A stretch of DNA of 64,000 nt from Thauera chlorobenzoica (GTDB lineage Bacteria; Pseudomonadota; Gammaproteobacteria; Burkholderiales; Rhodocyclaceae), in assembly GCF_001922305.1 (NCBI RefSeq), contig NZ_CP018839.1:3038001-3102000 (forward strand), in the 5' to 3' direction. Below are positions 1 through 9,101 of the stretch, piece by piece. The notes under the pieces were generated by a model. That model was not told the origin of the DNA. It worked only from the letters and a program-made list of their open reading frames with translations, and did not search any database. Every line of letters starts with the position of its first letter. The stretch's first letter is position 1. The translations under genes were made by a program, and so were the position numbers.

Positions 1-155
1 GCCGGCGGTTCGACCGTGCTCGAGCACGGCAGCAGGGTCGCGCCGATATCGGGCGGCGAGTAGCCTTCGGCCAGCACCACCCGCGTCTGGACGAGCGTGT
101 CCGTCAGCGGGGGCGGGGTGTAGGACTCGGTGAGGACGACCGGCGACTTGATCAC
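1..155 (-). CDS. Phage tail-region protein, N-terminal fragment at window edge
   Basis: A reading frame opens at a GTG (positions 155-153) three bases after the stop of the beta-propeller gene and stays open through the left edge, giving about 51 residues rich in Pro, Thr and Val with no recognised domain. It keeps the strand and tight spacing of the upstream tail genes, so it is probably the next gene of the tail operon. Only the N-terminus is visible and no function can be assigned. An alternative start further in cannot be excluded. Confidence 0.5.
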   Translation of the reverse strand, partial: MIKSPVVLTESYTPPPLTDTLVQTRVVLAEGYSPPDIGATLLPCSSTVEPP

Positions 156-158
156 GGC

Positions 159-1571
159 TTAGGGCGCGGGCGGCAATTCCACGGTATAGGGGCCGTGACA
201 GACCGGCTCGCACCCGGCGCGCAGGTAGGTCACGTCGTAGGTGCCGGGCGGGACTTCGGCCGACCAGTCGCCGTTCGCGGCCGGGTAGACGCGCGTTTCG
301 AGTTTGCGCGACGCCCACACGCGCACCACGACCTCGTCCGCCGGCCCGCCGCTGGTGGTCGTGACATTGCCCGACAGCGTGACCATCGTGCCGACGTAGG
401 GGAGATAAATATCGGTCGGCGGGTCGCCGCCGGTGGTGGCGTCGATGCGGATGTTCAGCACCTCGTCGTCGTTACCGGCGGGGTTGCGGGCGATCAGCCA
501 ATAATCGTCCGCGTTGTAGCTCCTCACCTCGAGCTCGCCCGTCACCGGATCGCTCGGTTGCTGGAAGAACCGGGCGAAGCTCGGTCGATGGTGCACTTGC
601 ACCGTTGCCTGAATCGGGTTGCCGTTGTAATCGAACACTTTGAACTTGCGCGAATACCACGCAGAATCGGGGCGCCACGCGCAACCGTAGCCGGTGCCCG
701 AGAGCGTCGGCGTGCCGCTGACGACCGTCCAGTCTGACGTTCGGATGACGCGCAGGTACGGGCTGATGCTGTGCGCAACGGCGAGATACTGCCCATCGGG
801 TGAAAACGCGCAGCCGTAGCCGGTGCCCGAGAGCGTCGGCGTGCCGCTGACGACCGTCCAGTCTGACGTTCGGATGACGCGCAGGTACGGGCTGATGCTG
901 TGCGCAACGGCGAGATACTGCCCATCGGGTGAAAACGCGCAGCCGTAGCCGGTGCCCGAGAGCGTCGGCGTGCCGCTGACGACCGTCCAGTCTGACGTTC
1001 GGATGACACGCAGGTACGGGCTGCTGCTGTACGCAACGGCGAGATACTGCCCGTCGGGTGAAAACGCGCAGCCGCGGCCGATGTTCGAGAGCGCCGGCGT
1101 GCCGCTGACGACCGTCCAGTCTGACGTGCGGATGACGCGCAGGTACGGGCTACTGTCGTACGCAACGGCGAGATACTGCCCATCGGGTGAAAACGCGCAG
1201 CCGTAGCCGGCGCTCGAGAGCGTCGGCGTGCCGCTGACGACCGTCCAGTCTGACGTTCGGATGACGCGCAGGTACGGGCTGCCGCTGTACGCAACGGCGA
1301 GATACTGCCCGTCGGGTGAAAACGCGCAGCCGCGGCTGATGTTCGAGAGCGCCGGCGTGCCGCTGACGACCGTCCAGTCTGACGTACGGATCACCCGCAG
1401 GTTGGGGCTGTTGGTGTGCGCAACCGCCAGATACTGCCCGTCGGGCGAAAAGGCGCAGCCGTTGCCGGGGCCCACCAATGAGAGCGGCACGGCCGCCTCG
1501 CCCCACGTAACCGTGTCCACGCCCGTTAGAAAATCGCCGGCGTCGTGCGCCGCCACCAACAAACTCGACAT
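159..1571 (-). CDS. WD-like beta-propeller repeat phage tail protein
   Basis: A 470-residue protein. Residues about 35-300 contain six near-identical 43-residue repeats (core GCAFSPDGQYLAVA ... YLRVIRTSDWTVVSGTP) plus a degenerate seventh. FSPDGQYLA is the typical blade motif of WD40/YncE-like propellers. The C-terminal 160 residues include a beta-sandwich resembling carboxypeptidase-regulatory or Ig-like folds, common on virion surfaces. Seven blades would close one propeller. The place in the tail operon, downstream of the large tail protein, suggests a tail-tip or fibre-associated protein exposed on the particle; receptor or glycan binding is inferred. The repeats are almost identical in DNA as well, which suggests recent expansion or gene conversion. 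The ATG start is 3 bases from the preceding gene's stop. Confidence 0.75.
   Translation of the reverse strand: MSSLLVAAHDAGDFLTGVDTVTWGEAAVPLSLVGPGNGCAFSPDGQYLAVAHTNSPNLRVIRTSDWTVVSGTPALSNISRGCAFSPDGQYLAVAYSGSPYLRVIRTSDWTVVSGTPTLSSAGYGCAFSPDGQYLAVAYDSSPYLRVIRTSDWTVVSGTPALSNIGRGCAFSPDGQYLAVAYSSSPYLRVIRTSDWTVVSGTPTLSGTGYGCAFSPDGQYLAVAHSISPYLRVIRTSDWTVVSGTPTLSGTGYGCAFSPDGQYLAVAHSISPYLRVIRTSDWTVVSGTPTLSGTGYGCAWRPDSAWYSRKFKVFDYNGNPIQATVQVHHRPSFARFFQQPSDPVTGELEVRSYNADDYWLIARNPAGNDDEVLNIRIDATTGGDPPTDIYLPYVGTMVTLSGNVTTTSGGPADEVVVRVWASRKLETRVYPAANGDWSAEVPPGTYDVTYLRAGCEPVCHGPYTVELPPAP
684..1460 (-). repeat. Tandem 129-bp coding repeats
   Basis: Six in-frame 129-bp units, each encoding a 43-residue propeller blade, lie head to tail inside the beta-propeller gene. 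Two adjacent units (around 700-950) look identical over nearly their whole length. Others differ mainly in the codons for the residues after LAVA and before GCAF. Copy number could change by slippage or recombination and is a likely assembly trouble spot. Confidence 0.85.
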
Positions 1572-1574
1572 CGC

Positions 1575-2054
1575 TCAACCCCCGAAAGAAATGCTGGTGA
1601 GTCGCGCGAGCGACCCGTTGAACAGGCGCACCACCGGCAGCCCGCCCTCCTCGACGTTCGGCTCCATTTGCACCTCGCCGCCCGCGCCCGTCAGGCTCAC
1701 GGTCAAATCCATCACGCGCACACCGGCCGGGTCGAAGACGGTGGCGCCCAGGGGCGCGGTGCCGGTGCTCGGGTCGGCGCCGGTCACGAGGGCTTCGCGC
1801 GGGGCGGTGACGACGAGCGTGATCATGGTGTTCTGCGGGTCGGTGTTGTCGACGTTGATCGTGCCGACCGCAGCGGTCAGGGGGATGGTGACGAGCGCAA
1901 CCGCGGCGGGCGCCGTGGGGGTCTCGTTGTCGTAGAGTACGATGGTGCTCACGACCTCGCCGGCACCCGTGAGCCGGTCGAGGGTGGCTTGCAGCGCGGG
2001 GAGGCGGCAGGCTTGCAGCCGCTCCTCCGCGTGGTCGTTGGACAGGGTGGGCAT
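1575..2054 (-). CDS. Phage tail protein of unknown function
   Basis: A 159-residue protein with an N-terminal helix (residues 1-30) followed by beta-rich sequence heavy in Thr, Val and Ala. It lies between the 1,318-residue tail protein and the propeller protein, with 9-bp and 3-bp gaps, so it belongs to the tail operon. No catalytic motif or membrane segment is visible. A minor tail or baseplate component is the simplest reading from context alone. Confidence 0.6.
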   Translation of the reverse strand: MPTLSNDHAEERLQACRLPALQATLDRLTGAGEVVSTIVLYDNETPTAPAAVALVTIPLTAAVGTINVDNTDPQNTMITLVVTAPREALVTGADPSTGTAPLGATVFDPAGVRVMDLTVSLTGAGGEVQMEPNVEEGGLPVVRLFNGSLARLTSISFGG

Positions 2055-2063
2055 GTCTAGTCC

Positions 2064-5000
2064 TTACGGGCGGTCGATGTTGCCGAGCGCGTAGATTTCC
2101 ACGCCATCCGCCCCATCGCCGATCGGTTCGTCGGATTGCTGGATCGAACGGGCGATCCAGATGTCGGCCAGCGCGCCGACGGTGTTGATGCGCACGACGT
2201 TACCGGCCGACCACCCGCCGCCGTTTGCGGCAACGGGAATCGTCAGGTACGGCACGCCGCCGGTCCACGTCTCGGTCACTGCGTCCCAAATCCGGGTGCG
2301 CGGGTTGATCGGGGCGATGTCGGCGGTGAAGGGGCCGGAATACACCAGGCCGCGGCGCTGGCCGATGAGTTCGACGTTGGTGGTGGTGGTCCAGCGCAGA
2401 ATCCAGCGTTCGGTTTCGGCGCCTTCGTTGGTGACTTCGATCGGGTGGGCGATGGTGTCGAGGGTGGCGGTGGCCTCGCTGCCCTTGAGGGCGTCGGTCC
2501 AGGTGCCGTCCCAGGTGGCCTGGTCCCACACCGCACTGACGCGGGCGCGGCGGTCGCCATGGATGAGGCAGGAGGCGACGAGCGATTCGCCGGCCGGGTA
2601 GTCGTGGGTGAGCGCGCGCGCCAGGGTGAGCTGGCCGCTGATCTGGGCGTCGGTGATCTGGCGCAGGTCGCCGACGGTGTGGCGCACCGTCACCGGCATG
2701 GTCATGCCCGAGACGTCGATGAAGGTGACGAGGCCGGTGGCGCGGTCGAGGGTGAAGCCGTCGCGCACGGTGGCGCCGGTGGCGTCGATGACGCGAATCC
2801 AGGCGATGCGGGTGCGGCCGCAGTCGACGGTGCCGCCGTTGGCGACCGTGGCCGGGGCGGTGGTGGCGGCGTGCATGATCATGACCACGTCGCCGGCGCG
2901 ATAGATGGGGACGCGGCCGTCGGCGGGCAGGCGCACCGGGTCGATGCCGAGGATGCCTGCGTCGAGCGGCAGATAGGTGTAGGCGACGGCGTTGTAGCGG
3001 ATCGAGCTGGGGTCGACCGGGCGGGCAATCCACACCGTGGGCGCGGGGTCGGGGCTTTGCGGGTCGTGTTCGGGGTCGGGGCCGTACTGGCCGAAGGCGA
3101 GCTGCACGGTGCCGAATTCGTAGTTGACCGCGCCATAGACCCAGCTGGCGGTGATCTTGCCGTCGGCGTCGGCGGTGGCGCTGATCGTTTCGCCGTCGAG
3201 GGTGGTGGCGGTGAGGTTGAGCGATTCGGGGGCGATCGGGGCCACCGGCGTGCGGAAGGCGGCGCCGATCGCCGGCTCGATGCCGTACTGGGTGAGGCAG
3301 GCGAGCACCTGCACCGCGCCGCTGCCGCCGGCGGGCCAGTAGTCCAGGGTGACGCGGCCGGCGGCGAGGTCGAGCGTGCCCACTTCGAGGCCGCTGCCGA
3401 GGCGGTCGGGGTTCATGACGATGCGGCTGCCGCGGGCGACGAACAGGCCGCCGCCCAGGCGGAAGGCGAGCGATCCGGCGATGACGGGGTCGCCGGTATA
3501 GGGGGCGATGTCGATGTTGAGGGACTGCGCCGGCAGGGTCACGGATTCAGAAGTGGGCACGGTGGAGGTGACGACGTACTGGACGCGGATGAGCGCGCCG
3601 TTGCCCCAGGTGTCGGTGAACACCTCGCTGCCCCAGCTGCCGGTGTCGGCGGTAGATTCGCCGCCCGAAGAGCCGCGGATGGCGGTGGAGGATGAGGCCG
3701 ATTGCGCGCTGGCGCCTGCGCGGGCGTCTTCGCCCAGGTAGTTGAGGTAGATCGTCGTGTTGCTGCCCGCGCTCGCGCTGTTGGTGCTGCTGCCGCCTTC
3801 GGTTTCGAGCGACTGCGAGACGGTGCCGGTGGACACGATGCCGAAGCTGGCGGCGCGCACGACGTCGGTGGGGATGAAGTACACCTGGCCGGTGGCGTAG
3901 TCCACAAAGCCGGCCTGCGGCCCGTAGAGCGCGCCGGCACCGTCGTCGGTGCAGCGCTTTTGGACCGCGACGTTGCCCACGCTGGTGCTGGATTCGGATT
4001 CGGCGAAGCTGCGGGTGGCCTCGTTTTGCTTGATCGACTCGATGTCTTGGGTCGAGAGCTGGGACGAGGTGGTAGTCCCTTGCTCGCGGACCCGGCCATT
4101 TTTGTAGGTGGGGCGCTTCCAGGCATCGTTGGCGCTCAGGCTGGTGCTGGAGGAATAGGCCGCGCTCGAGGCGTAGTAGGCGACGTTGCCCAGGGTCTGG
4201 GTGGCCTTTTCGGTGGCGGTGCTGGTGCGGATCGTTTCCCACTCGATGTTGAGCGAGCGCGGCACGATCGGCGTTTGCGCAAGCTGCAGGGTGACGAAGC
4301 CGTTGCCGTCCTGGGTGGGGGTAAAGGTTTCGGTCACCAGGGTGGCGCGGTCGTAGGTGACCACCGGGGTGGTGCCGGGGTCGGGCAGCACCGCGGGGCG
4401 GAACCAGTATTCGCGGCGGGTGTAGCTGACCGCGCCGTAGCCGTCGCCGGCGAGCAGGTGGGCGCCGTCGTCGGTCAGGGTCTGAGTGAGGCCGCCGGCC
4501 TGCCAGGTGAGGGTGAGGCTGCCGGGGGCGATGGCGTGTTCGTCGAGCGGGTCGCCGATCACCCCGGACCAGGTGATGGGGGTGACGGCGCTGGTGTCGC
4601 GGATGGCGAGCGCGGCGCGGTTGGCCCAGCTGAACAGGATCAGGCTGCCGGCGTCGGGCAGCGCGCCGAGGGTGACGCTGGCGACCCCGGTGACGTAGGA
4701 GAGCTGCCCGGCGCCAAGCGCGGAGTCGGCGCCCACGAGCAGGCCGGTGCCGTCGTCGGTGAGCACGTACCAGTTGCCGTTGGCCATGTAGCTGACCGAC
4801 AGCGCCCCCGGGGCGGGGGTGGGCAGCAGGGTCTCGACCCAGTTGAAGCGGCGGTTTTCGGCGGTGACCTGGCGGAACAGGGTGTTGGCCGCGGTGCCCA
4901 GGGCCACCGCCGGCAGCCAGCTTACGTCCGCGCTGCTGCCCACGCTGTAGCCGGGGGCGGCGTTGAACTGGATATCGCCGGTGGCATAGACGATGCTGCC

Positions 5001-6020
5001 CACCGCCACCCCGGAGCGCAGCACGGTGCCGGCGCCGTCGTCGGTGGTGCTTTGCGGGCCGGCAAGCGAGCCGGGCAGCACGCCGGTGGCCAGGGTGAGG
5101 CGGCCATTGGCGGCGAAGGAAAGGTGGGCGTCGGCCACGGTGGTGGTGATCGGCGCGGCGGCGGTGGGGACCATGATGTCGCGCTCGCCCAGCATCTGGT
5201 TGGCGAGCGCCGATTCGGTGCGCGCCGAGGGCACGAGCTTGGTATACATGCTCGCCGCGCGCACCACGCGATCGCCCACGCTGGCAATGGCCGACAGCGG
5301 CTGGGCGCCGTAGTAGCGCGCGGCGTCGGCCACCGTGGTGTTGCGGATGCGGGCGGCGGCGCTGTAGCTGTAGTGGGTGTCGTAGTAGCGGGGGCTGTGG
5401 CCGGCAAAGTTGTGGCGCAGGGCGTCGGACAGGCCCAGCGTCACCACCCAGCGCTGGAATTCGAGGTTGTTGCTGAGCGCGGCGTCGGAGAAGGTCTGCT
5501 CGACCACGTCGACGCTGGTGACGCGCACGTACTGTTCCTTCTCGGTGCTCAAGCCTTCGTTCTGGACGATGCACAGGGTCTTACCGATCGGCGGCAGGGC
5601 GGAGCCGACGCGCTGGATCAGGTTGATCGCACGCATCCCGGTGATGTGGTTTTCGTACAGGTAGCCGGGCCAGGTGGGGCCCTTGTAGAGGTAGGACTCG
5701 ACCTTGTCGGCGGCCTGGGCGCGGGTGTCGAACGGGTCGTTGCTGGAAAACAGGGTGTAGCCCAGCGCCTCGTCGGCGGGCAGCGCGGTGACCACCGTCT
5801 TGGCGCCGCCGTAGAGGTCGGTGGACAGGGTGCGCACGGCGAGGAAGAGCTTGCGCAGGTTGAAGCGGCCGTAGGCGCGGTCGAGGTCGGAGATGTCCTC
5901 GAAGACGTTGTTCATGGCGCCGTCTTCGATCACGCGCCCGGTGGCGGCGCCGCCGCCTTCGGGCACGTCGTCCATGACCTGCGATTCGACGAAGACGATG
6001 TTTTGTTCCTGGATGGGCAT
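2064..6020 (-). CDS. Large phage tail structural protein
   Basis: A protein of 1,318 residues if begun at the ATG at 6020 (PIQEQN follows); an in-frame TTG at 6035 is the alternative but lies inside the preceding gene. Composition is that of a beta-rich virion protein: many Thr, Gly and Val, repeated DDGAG and DDGTGLL turns, and an Ala/Ser-rich stretch near residues 600-800. There is no transmembrane segment and no recognisable enzyme motif. Position (two genes after the tape measure) and size fit a central tail-tip, hub or tail-fibre protein of a siphovirus, comparable in role to lambda gpJ or a Dit/Tal protein. I do not recognise the family, so the role rests on context. Confidence 0.65.
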   Translation of the reverse strand: MPIQEQNIVFVESQVMDDVPEGGGAATGRVIEDGAMNNVFEDISDLDRAYGRFNLRKLFLAVRTLSTDLYGGAKTVVTALPADEALGYTLFSSNDPFDTRAQAADKVESYLYKGPTWPGYLYENHITGMRAINLIQRVGSALPPIGKTLCIVQNEGLSTEKEQYVRVTSVDVVEQTFSDAALSNNLEFQRWVVTLGLSDALRHNFAGHSPRYYDTHYSYSAAARIRNTTVADAARYYGAQPLSAIASVGDRVVRAASMYTKLVPSARTESALANQMLGERDIMVPTAAAPITTTVADAHLSFAANGRLTLATGVLPGSLAGPQSTTDDGAGTVLRSGVAVGSIVYATGDIQFNAAPGYSVGSSADVSWLPAVALGTAANTLFRQVTAENRRFNWVETLLPTPAPGALSVSYMANGNWYVLTDDGTGLLVGADSALGAGQLSYVTGVASVTLGALPDAGSLILFSWANRAALAIRDTSAVTPITWSGVIGDPLDEHAIAPGSLTLTWQAGGLTQTLTDDGAHLLAGDGYGAVSYTRREYWFRPAVLPDPGTTPVVTYDRATLVTETFTPTQDGNGFVTLQLAQTPIVPRSLNIEWETIRTSTATEKATQTLGNVAYYASSAAYSSSTSLSANDAWKRPTYKNGRVREQGTTTSSQLSTQDIESIKQNEATRSFAESESSTSVGNVAVQKRCTDDGAGALYGPQAGFVDYATGQVYFIPTDVVRAASFGIVSTGTVSQSLETEGGSSTNSASAGSNTTIYLNYLGEDARAGASAQSASSSTAIRGSSGGESTADTGSWGSEVFTDTWGNGALIRVQYVVTSTVPTSESVTLPAQSLNIDIAPYTGDPVIAGSLAFRLGGGLFVARGSRIVMNPDRLGSGLEVGTLDLAAGRVTLDYWPAGGSGAVQVLACLTQYGIEPAIGAAFRTPVAPIAPESLNLTATTLDGETISATADADGKITASWVYGAVNYEFGTVQLAFGQYGPDPEHDPQSPDPAPTVWIARPVDPSSIRYNAVAYTYLPLDAGILGIDPVRLPADGRVPIYRAGDVVMIMHAATTAPATVANGGTVDCGRTRIAWIRVIDATGATVRDGFTLDRATGLVTFIDVSGMTMPVTVRHTVGDLRQITDAQISGQLTLARALTHDYPAGESLVASCLIHGDRRARVSAVWDQATWDGTWTDALKGSEATATLDTIAHPIEVTNEGAETERWILRWTTTTNVELIGQRRGLVYSGPFTADIAPINPRTRIWDAVTETWTGGVPYLTIPVAANGGGWSAGNVVRINTVGALADIWIARSIQQSDEPIGDGADGVEIYALGNIDRP

Positions 6021-6024
6021 GGGG

Positions 6025-6423
6025 TCAGATCTCAATCAGGCGAAGGGTGACGACATAGGGCCAATCGGCCGGCGGCAGTTCGCGGTCCCACACCTGACGG
6101 GCGGTGATGGGTTCGTCACCGGGGCGAAAAGCCACGGTGAAGCTGCGCCCGTCGGCGAGCGTGAGGGCATAGGTGGCTCCGGGTGCGGCGGCCTTGGTGC
6201 GCAGGGCGAGGACCTTGTCGCGGGTCATCCCCGACCAGCCGCGGGTGTCGTTGGCGGCGAGCGTGATGGGGCGGCCCGCCTGGCGAGTGGCGGCATCGAT
6301 GACGAGGGCGCCGGTGAGGCTGTATTCGGATTCGGACGCGACCGGCGACCAGTCGAATTCGTCTTCCCAGATCATGCCGGCCGGGAGCGCAACGCCGTCG
6401 AGAGTGTGCGTGGGGGTGGTCAT
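6025..6423 (-). CDS. Phage minor tail protein, unknown family
   Basis: A 132-residue protein that starts within the ATGA overlap with the tape-measure stop codon and ends 4 bases before the large tail protein's start. It is beta-rich, with no membrane segment or signal peptide. Small genes directly after the tape measure usually encode tail-tip (distal tail) components in siphophages, and that is the likely job here. The four-base overlap implies translational coupling to the tape measure. Confidence 0.65.
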   Translation of the reverse strand: MTTPTHTLDGVALPAGMIWEDEFDWSPVASESEYSLTGALVIDAATRQAGRPITLAANDTRGWSGMTRDKVLALRTKAAAPGATYALTLADGRSFTVAFRPGDEPITARQVWDRELPPADWPYVVTLRLIEI

Positions 6424-9098
6424 GCTCGGCTCATGTCGTTTTCAAGTTTGCGCAGCAGGTCGACCAAGGCGTCGGCGTCGGCCCGGCTGGCGGTATTGAT
6501 GGCGGCCACGCGCCCGGCGCCGGTGCCGATCTCGACGCGGAAGGTGGTGACGGTTTCGCGCGGGGCGGAGCCGGTGACGCGGGGGTCGTTGGCATTGAAG
6601 CGGCCGGAGTCGTGCTCTTGCTTCATCTGCAGCTTGTCGAGCCGTTCGACGGTGTCCTGGAGCATCTTCGCGTAGCGCGGATCGAGCCCCGCCATGCGGC
6701 TCATGCTCTTGCCCTTCTGCTGCCATTCGGCTTCGATCGATTTGCGCAGCGCGAGGCCGCCGAGGCGTTCGGCGCGATCGAGCAGTGCGGTCTGGCCGTT
6801 GTCCATGCGCTTGTAGGTCTTGCTCCCGCCGCCGGGCGGCGGCGGTCCTCCCGGCGGAGTTCCCCCAGGCGCCGGCAGGCCGGCGATGGTCGCGCCGAGG
6901 ACGGCGTACTTGGCTGCGGCAGCCTCGGCCTGAGCGCCGAGCTGGGCGGTGGCCGAGGCGGCGTTGCCCATGCTGCTGACGACAGCGTTGCCCGCCTCGT
7001 CGGCGGCGATGCGCACTTTGTACATGCCGGCTTCGGCTTTCAGGGCGGAAGACGCAACGCCGCCGTTGGCGGCGATGGCTTTTTCGGCGTAGGCGGCGAA
7101 GGCCTGCTGAAGCTCGCGCGGGGTGGCGGTGCCGCTGTTGCGGATGAGATCGAACGAGCGGCGGGCGCCTTCGGCCAGTTCGTTGAGCTTGGCCTGGCTG
7201 GTGACGCCAAGATGGTGGAAGGCCAGCTCCAGTTCGTCGCCTGTGGCGCGGGCTTCGGTGCCGGTGTTGCGCAACTCCTTCTGTATCTCGATCAGGATCT
7301 CGGTGGCGCCCTGGGTGTCGCCCGCGGAGATCAGGCGCTGGTACTCGGCACGCAGGTCGGCCACTCTGGCCTGCGCCTCCTGTGCAGCGCGCTGCTGCTG
7401 GGTGCTTGACTGCTGGGCCTTGGTGCCAAGTTCCACCACCTTGCCGGCGGAGACCTCCGCGCCGTCGCCCAGCGCTTCGACCTGGTCGGCGGTGAGGCCG
7501 GCTTGGCGTTCGACCTGGCCCAGCGCCTGGGCGGTGGCGGTGGCAGACTGGGTGGCGGTGGTGGTCAGGGCGGCCCAGCCTTCGCGCGCGGTAAGCGCGC
7601 CCTGGGTGGCGGCGTCGAACGCCTCCCCCGCCTTGCGCCCGAACGCTTCATGCACGGCGTAGGTGGCCTGGGCTTCGGCGCGCATGCTGGCGGCGGCGCT
7701 GGCAAAGCCGGCGGATAGATCGCCGAAAGTGATCTTGGACAGCCCGTCGGTGATCAGCGCGAGATCGGCGAGGAAGGCCGAGGCCAGCCATGACATGCCC
7801 TCCCCGAGCTTATAGACGGCGGCGAGCACGATATTGATCCCGGCCGACATCACCCCGTAGGCGGTCTGCAAGGTGTTGCCCGCGGTGCTGGCGTGCTGGC
7901 CGATGGCGGTGAAGATTTCGCCGGCGCGCGCGGCGAAGGCCTGCAGCGAGGCGGCGATGGCGGTGAAGTCGAGCTTGCCGACGAACTCCGCCACCCAGCG
8001 CCCGGCGGATTCGAACGCGGCGCGGATCGCGTTGCCGAACGCGGTCGCCGTGCCGTCGGCGACGAAGCCGCGCAGGCGCTCAGCGATGGCGTTGACCTGG
8101 CCCTTGAGGGTGTCGAGCACCGGAGAGCCGAGCTTGATCAGCAGCGCATCCCAGGCGCTGCCCAGGCCCTTGGTGGCGCCGTCGAGGTTGTCGCCCATGA
8201 CCTGGGCGAAGGTGGCGGCGCTGCCGGCCGATTCGTCGAGCTTGCCCTTGAGCGCGTCGAGCGCGCCGATGCCCTGGTTGAGCAGCGCACGCAGCGCCGG
8301 GCCGGCTTCCTGGCCGACGGCGTTGATGGCCTTCTGCCCGCCGGGGCCGGCGGCGGCGAGCTGGCGCAGGGCCTGGTCAAAGTCGCCGGTGGTGATGCCG
8401 GCGGCGGCCAGTTCGCTGCGGAACTTGCTGGCCGGGTCGCTGAACTGGGCGAGGATGCTGTTGAGCGCGGTACCGGCGCGGCCGGCGTCGATGCCGGCGT
8501 CGGCGAACTTGCCGATCATGGCGACGGTTTGCTCGAGCGACAGGCCGAGGCTATTGGCCAGCGGTGCGGCGTAGCTCAAGGCCTGGGCGAGGCCGTCGAC
8601 GCTGGTGTTGGAGGCGTTGGCACCCATCGCCAGTACGTCGGCCACCCTGCCCGCCTCGGCGAACTCCAGCCCCATGCCGTTGACGGCCTTGGTGACGTAC
8701 TCGGCGGCGGTGCCCAACTCCACCCCGCCGGCCTGGGCAAGGTTGAGCACTGCGGGCAGCGCCTGCACCGCGTCGGTGGCCGACAGGCCGGACTTGGCGA
8801 GGTTTTCCAGCGCGCTGGCGGCTTCAACGCTGGTGTACTTGGTGGTGGCGCCGGCAGCTTCGGCGGCGCTGCGCAACTTGTCGAGCTCGGCACCGGACGC
8901 GCCCGAGGCGGCCTGCACCGCCGACATGGCGCTTTCGAAGTCGCGCGCGCTGCCGATGGCGTCGCCGAACAGGCGGGCGCCGAAGTAGCCGGCAATCGCC
9001 ACGCCGACGGCGGCGACCTTGGTCTGCAGGCTGCTGAACACCGCCGAGGCTTCATCCTTGGCGGTGATGATGATGCGGGTGACGGGATTACGCGCCAC
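6420..9098 (-). CDS. Phage tail tape measure protein (TP901 family)
   Basis: An 892-residue protein that sets siphovirus tail length and is ejected during DNA entry. The N-terminal 300 residues carry the TP901-type core: a hydrophobic segment near residue 30, then repeated Ala/Gly-rich helices (SVEAASALENLAKSG, AGRAGTALNSILAQF, QEAGPALRALLNQG). The middle has further hydrophobic stretches (about 370-470) and the rest is coiled-coil with a Gly/Pro-rich linker near 760-780. At about 1.5 angstrom per residue it predicts a tail near 130 nm, a rule-of-thumb inference. It begins 3 bases after the Rz stop and overlaps the next gene by ATGA. No frameshifting tail-chaperone pair precedes it; the lysis genes are there instead. 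Confidence 0.93.
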   Translation of the reverse strand: MARNPVTRIIITAKDEASAVFSSLQTKVAAVGVAIAGYFGARLFGDAIGSARDFESAMSAVQAASGASGAELDKLRSAAEAAGATTKYTSVEAASALENLAKSGLSATDAVQALPAVLNLAQAGGVELGTAAEYVTKAVNGMGLEFAEAGRVADVLAMGANASNTSVDGLAQALSYAAPLANSLGLSLEQTVAMIGKFADAGIDAGRAGTALNSILAQFSDPASKFRSELAAAGITTGDFDQALRQLAAAGPGGQKAINAVGQEAGPALRALLNQGIGALDALKGKLDESAGSAATFAQVMGDNLDGATKGLGSAWDALLIKLGSPVLDTLKGQVNAIAERLRGFVADGTATAFGNAIRAAFESAGRWVAEFVGKLDFTAIAASLQAFAARAGEIFTAIGQHASTAGNTLQTAYGVMSAGINIVLAAVYKLGEGMSWLASAFLADLALITDGLSKITFGDLSAGFASAAASMRAEAQATYAVHEAFGRKAGEAFDAATQGALTAREGWAALTTTATQSATATAQALGQVERQAGLTADQVEALGDGAEVSAGKVVELGTKAQQSSTQQQRAAQEAQARVADLRAEYQRLISAGDTQGATEILIEIQKELRNTGTEARATGDELELAFHHLGVTSQAKLNELAEGARRSFDLIRNSGTATPRELQQAFAAYAEKAIAANGGVASSALKAEAGMYKVRIAADEAGNAVVSSMGNAASATAQLGAQAEAAAAKYAVLGATIAGLPAPGGTPPGGPPPPGGGSKTYKRMDNGQTALLDRAERLGGLALRKSIEAEWQQKGKSMSRMAGLDPRYAKMLQDTVERLDKLQMKQEHDSGRFNANDPRVTGSAPRETVTTFRVEIGTGAGRVAAINTASRADADALVDLLRKLENDMSRA

Positions 9099-9101
9099 GG
9101 C

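Noticed and set aside
684..1460. Tandem repeats considered as a CRISPR array
   Set aside because: Repeats are 129 bp, directly adjacent with no spacers, and encode propeller blades in frame.
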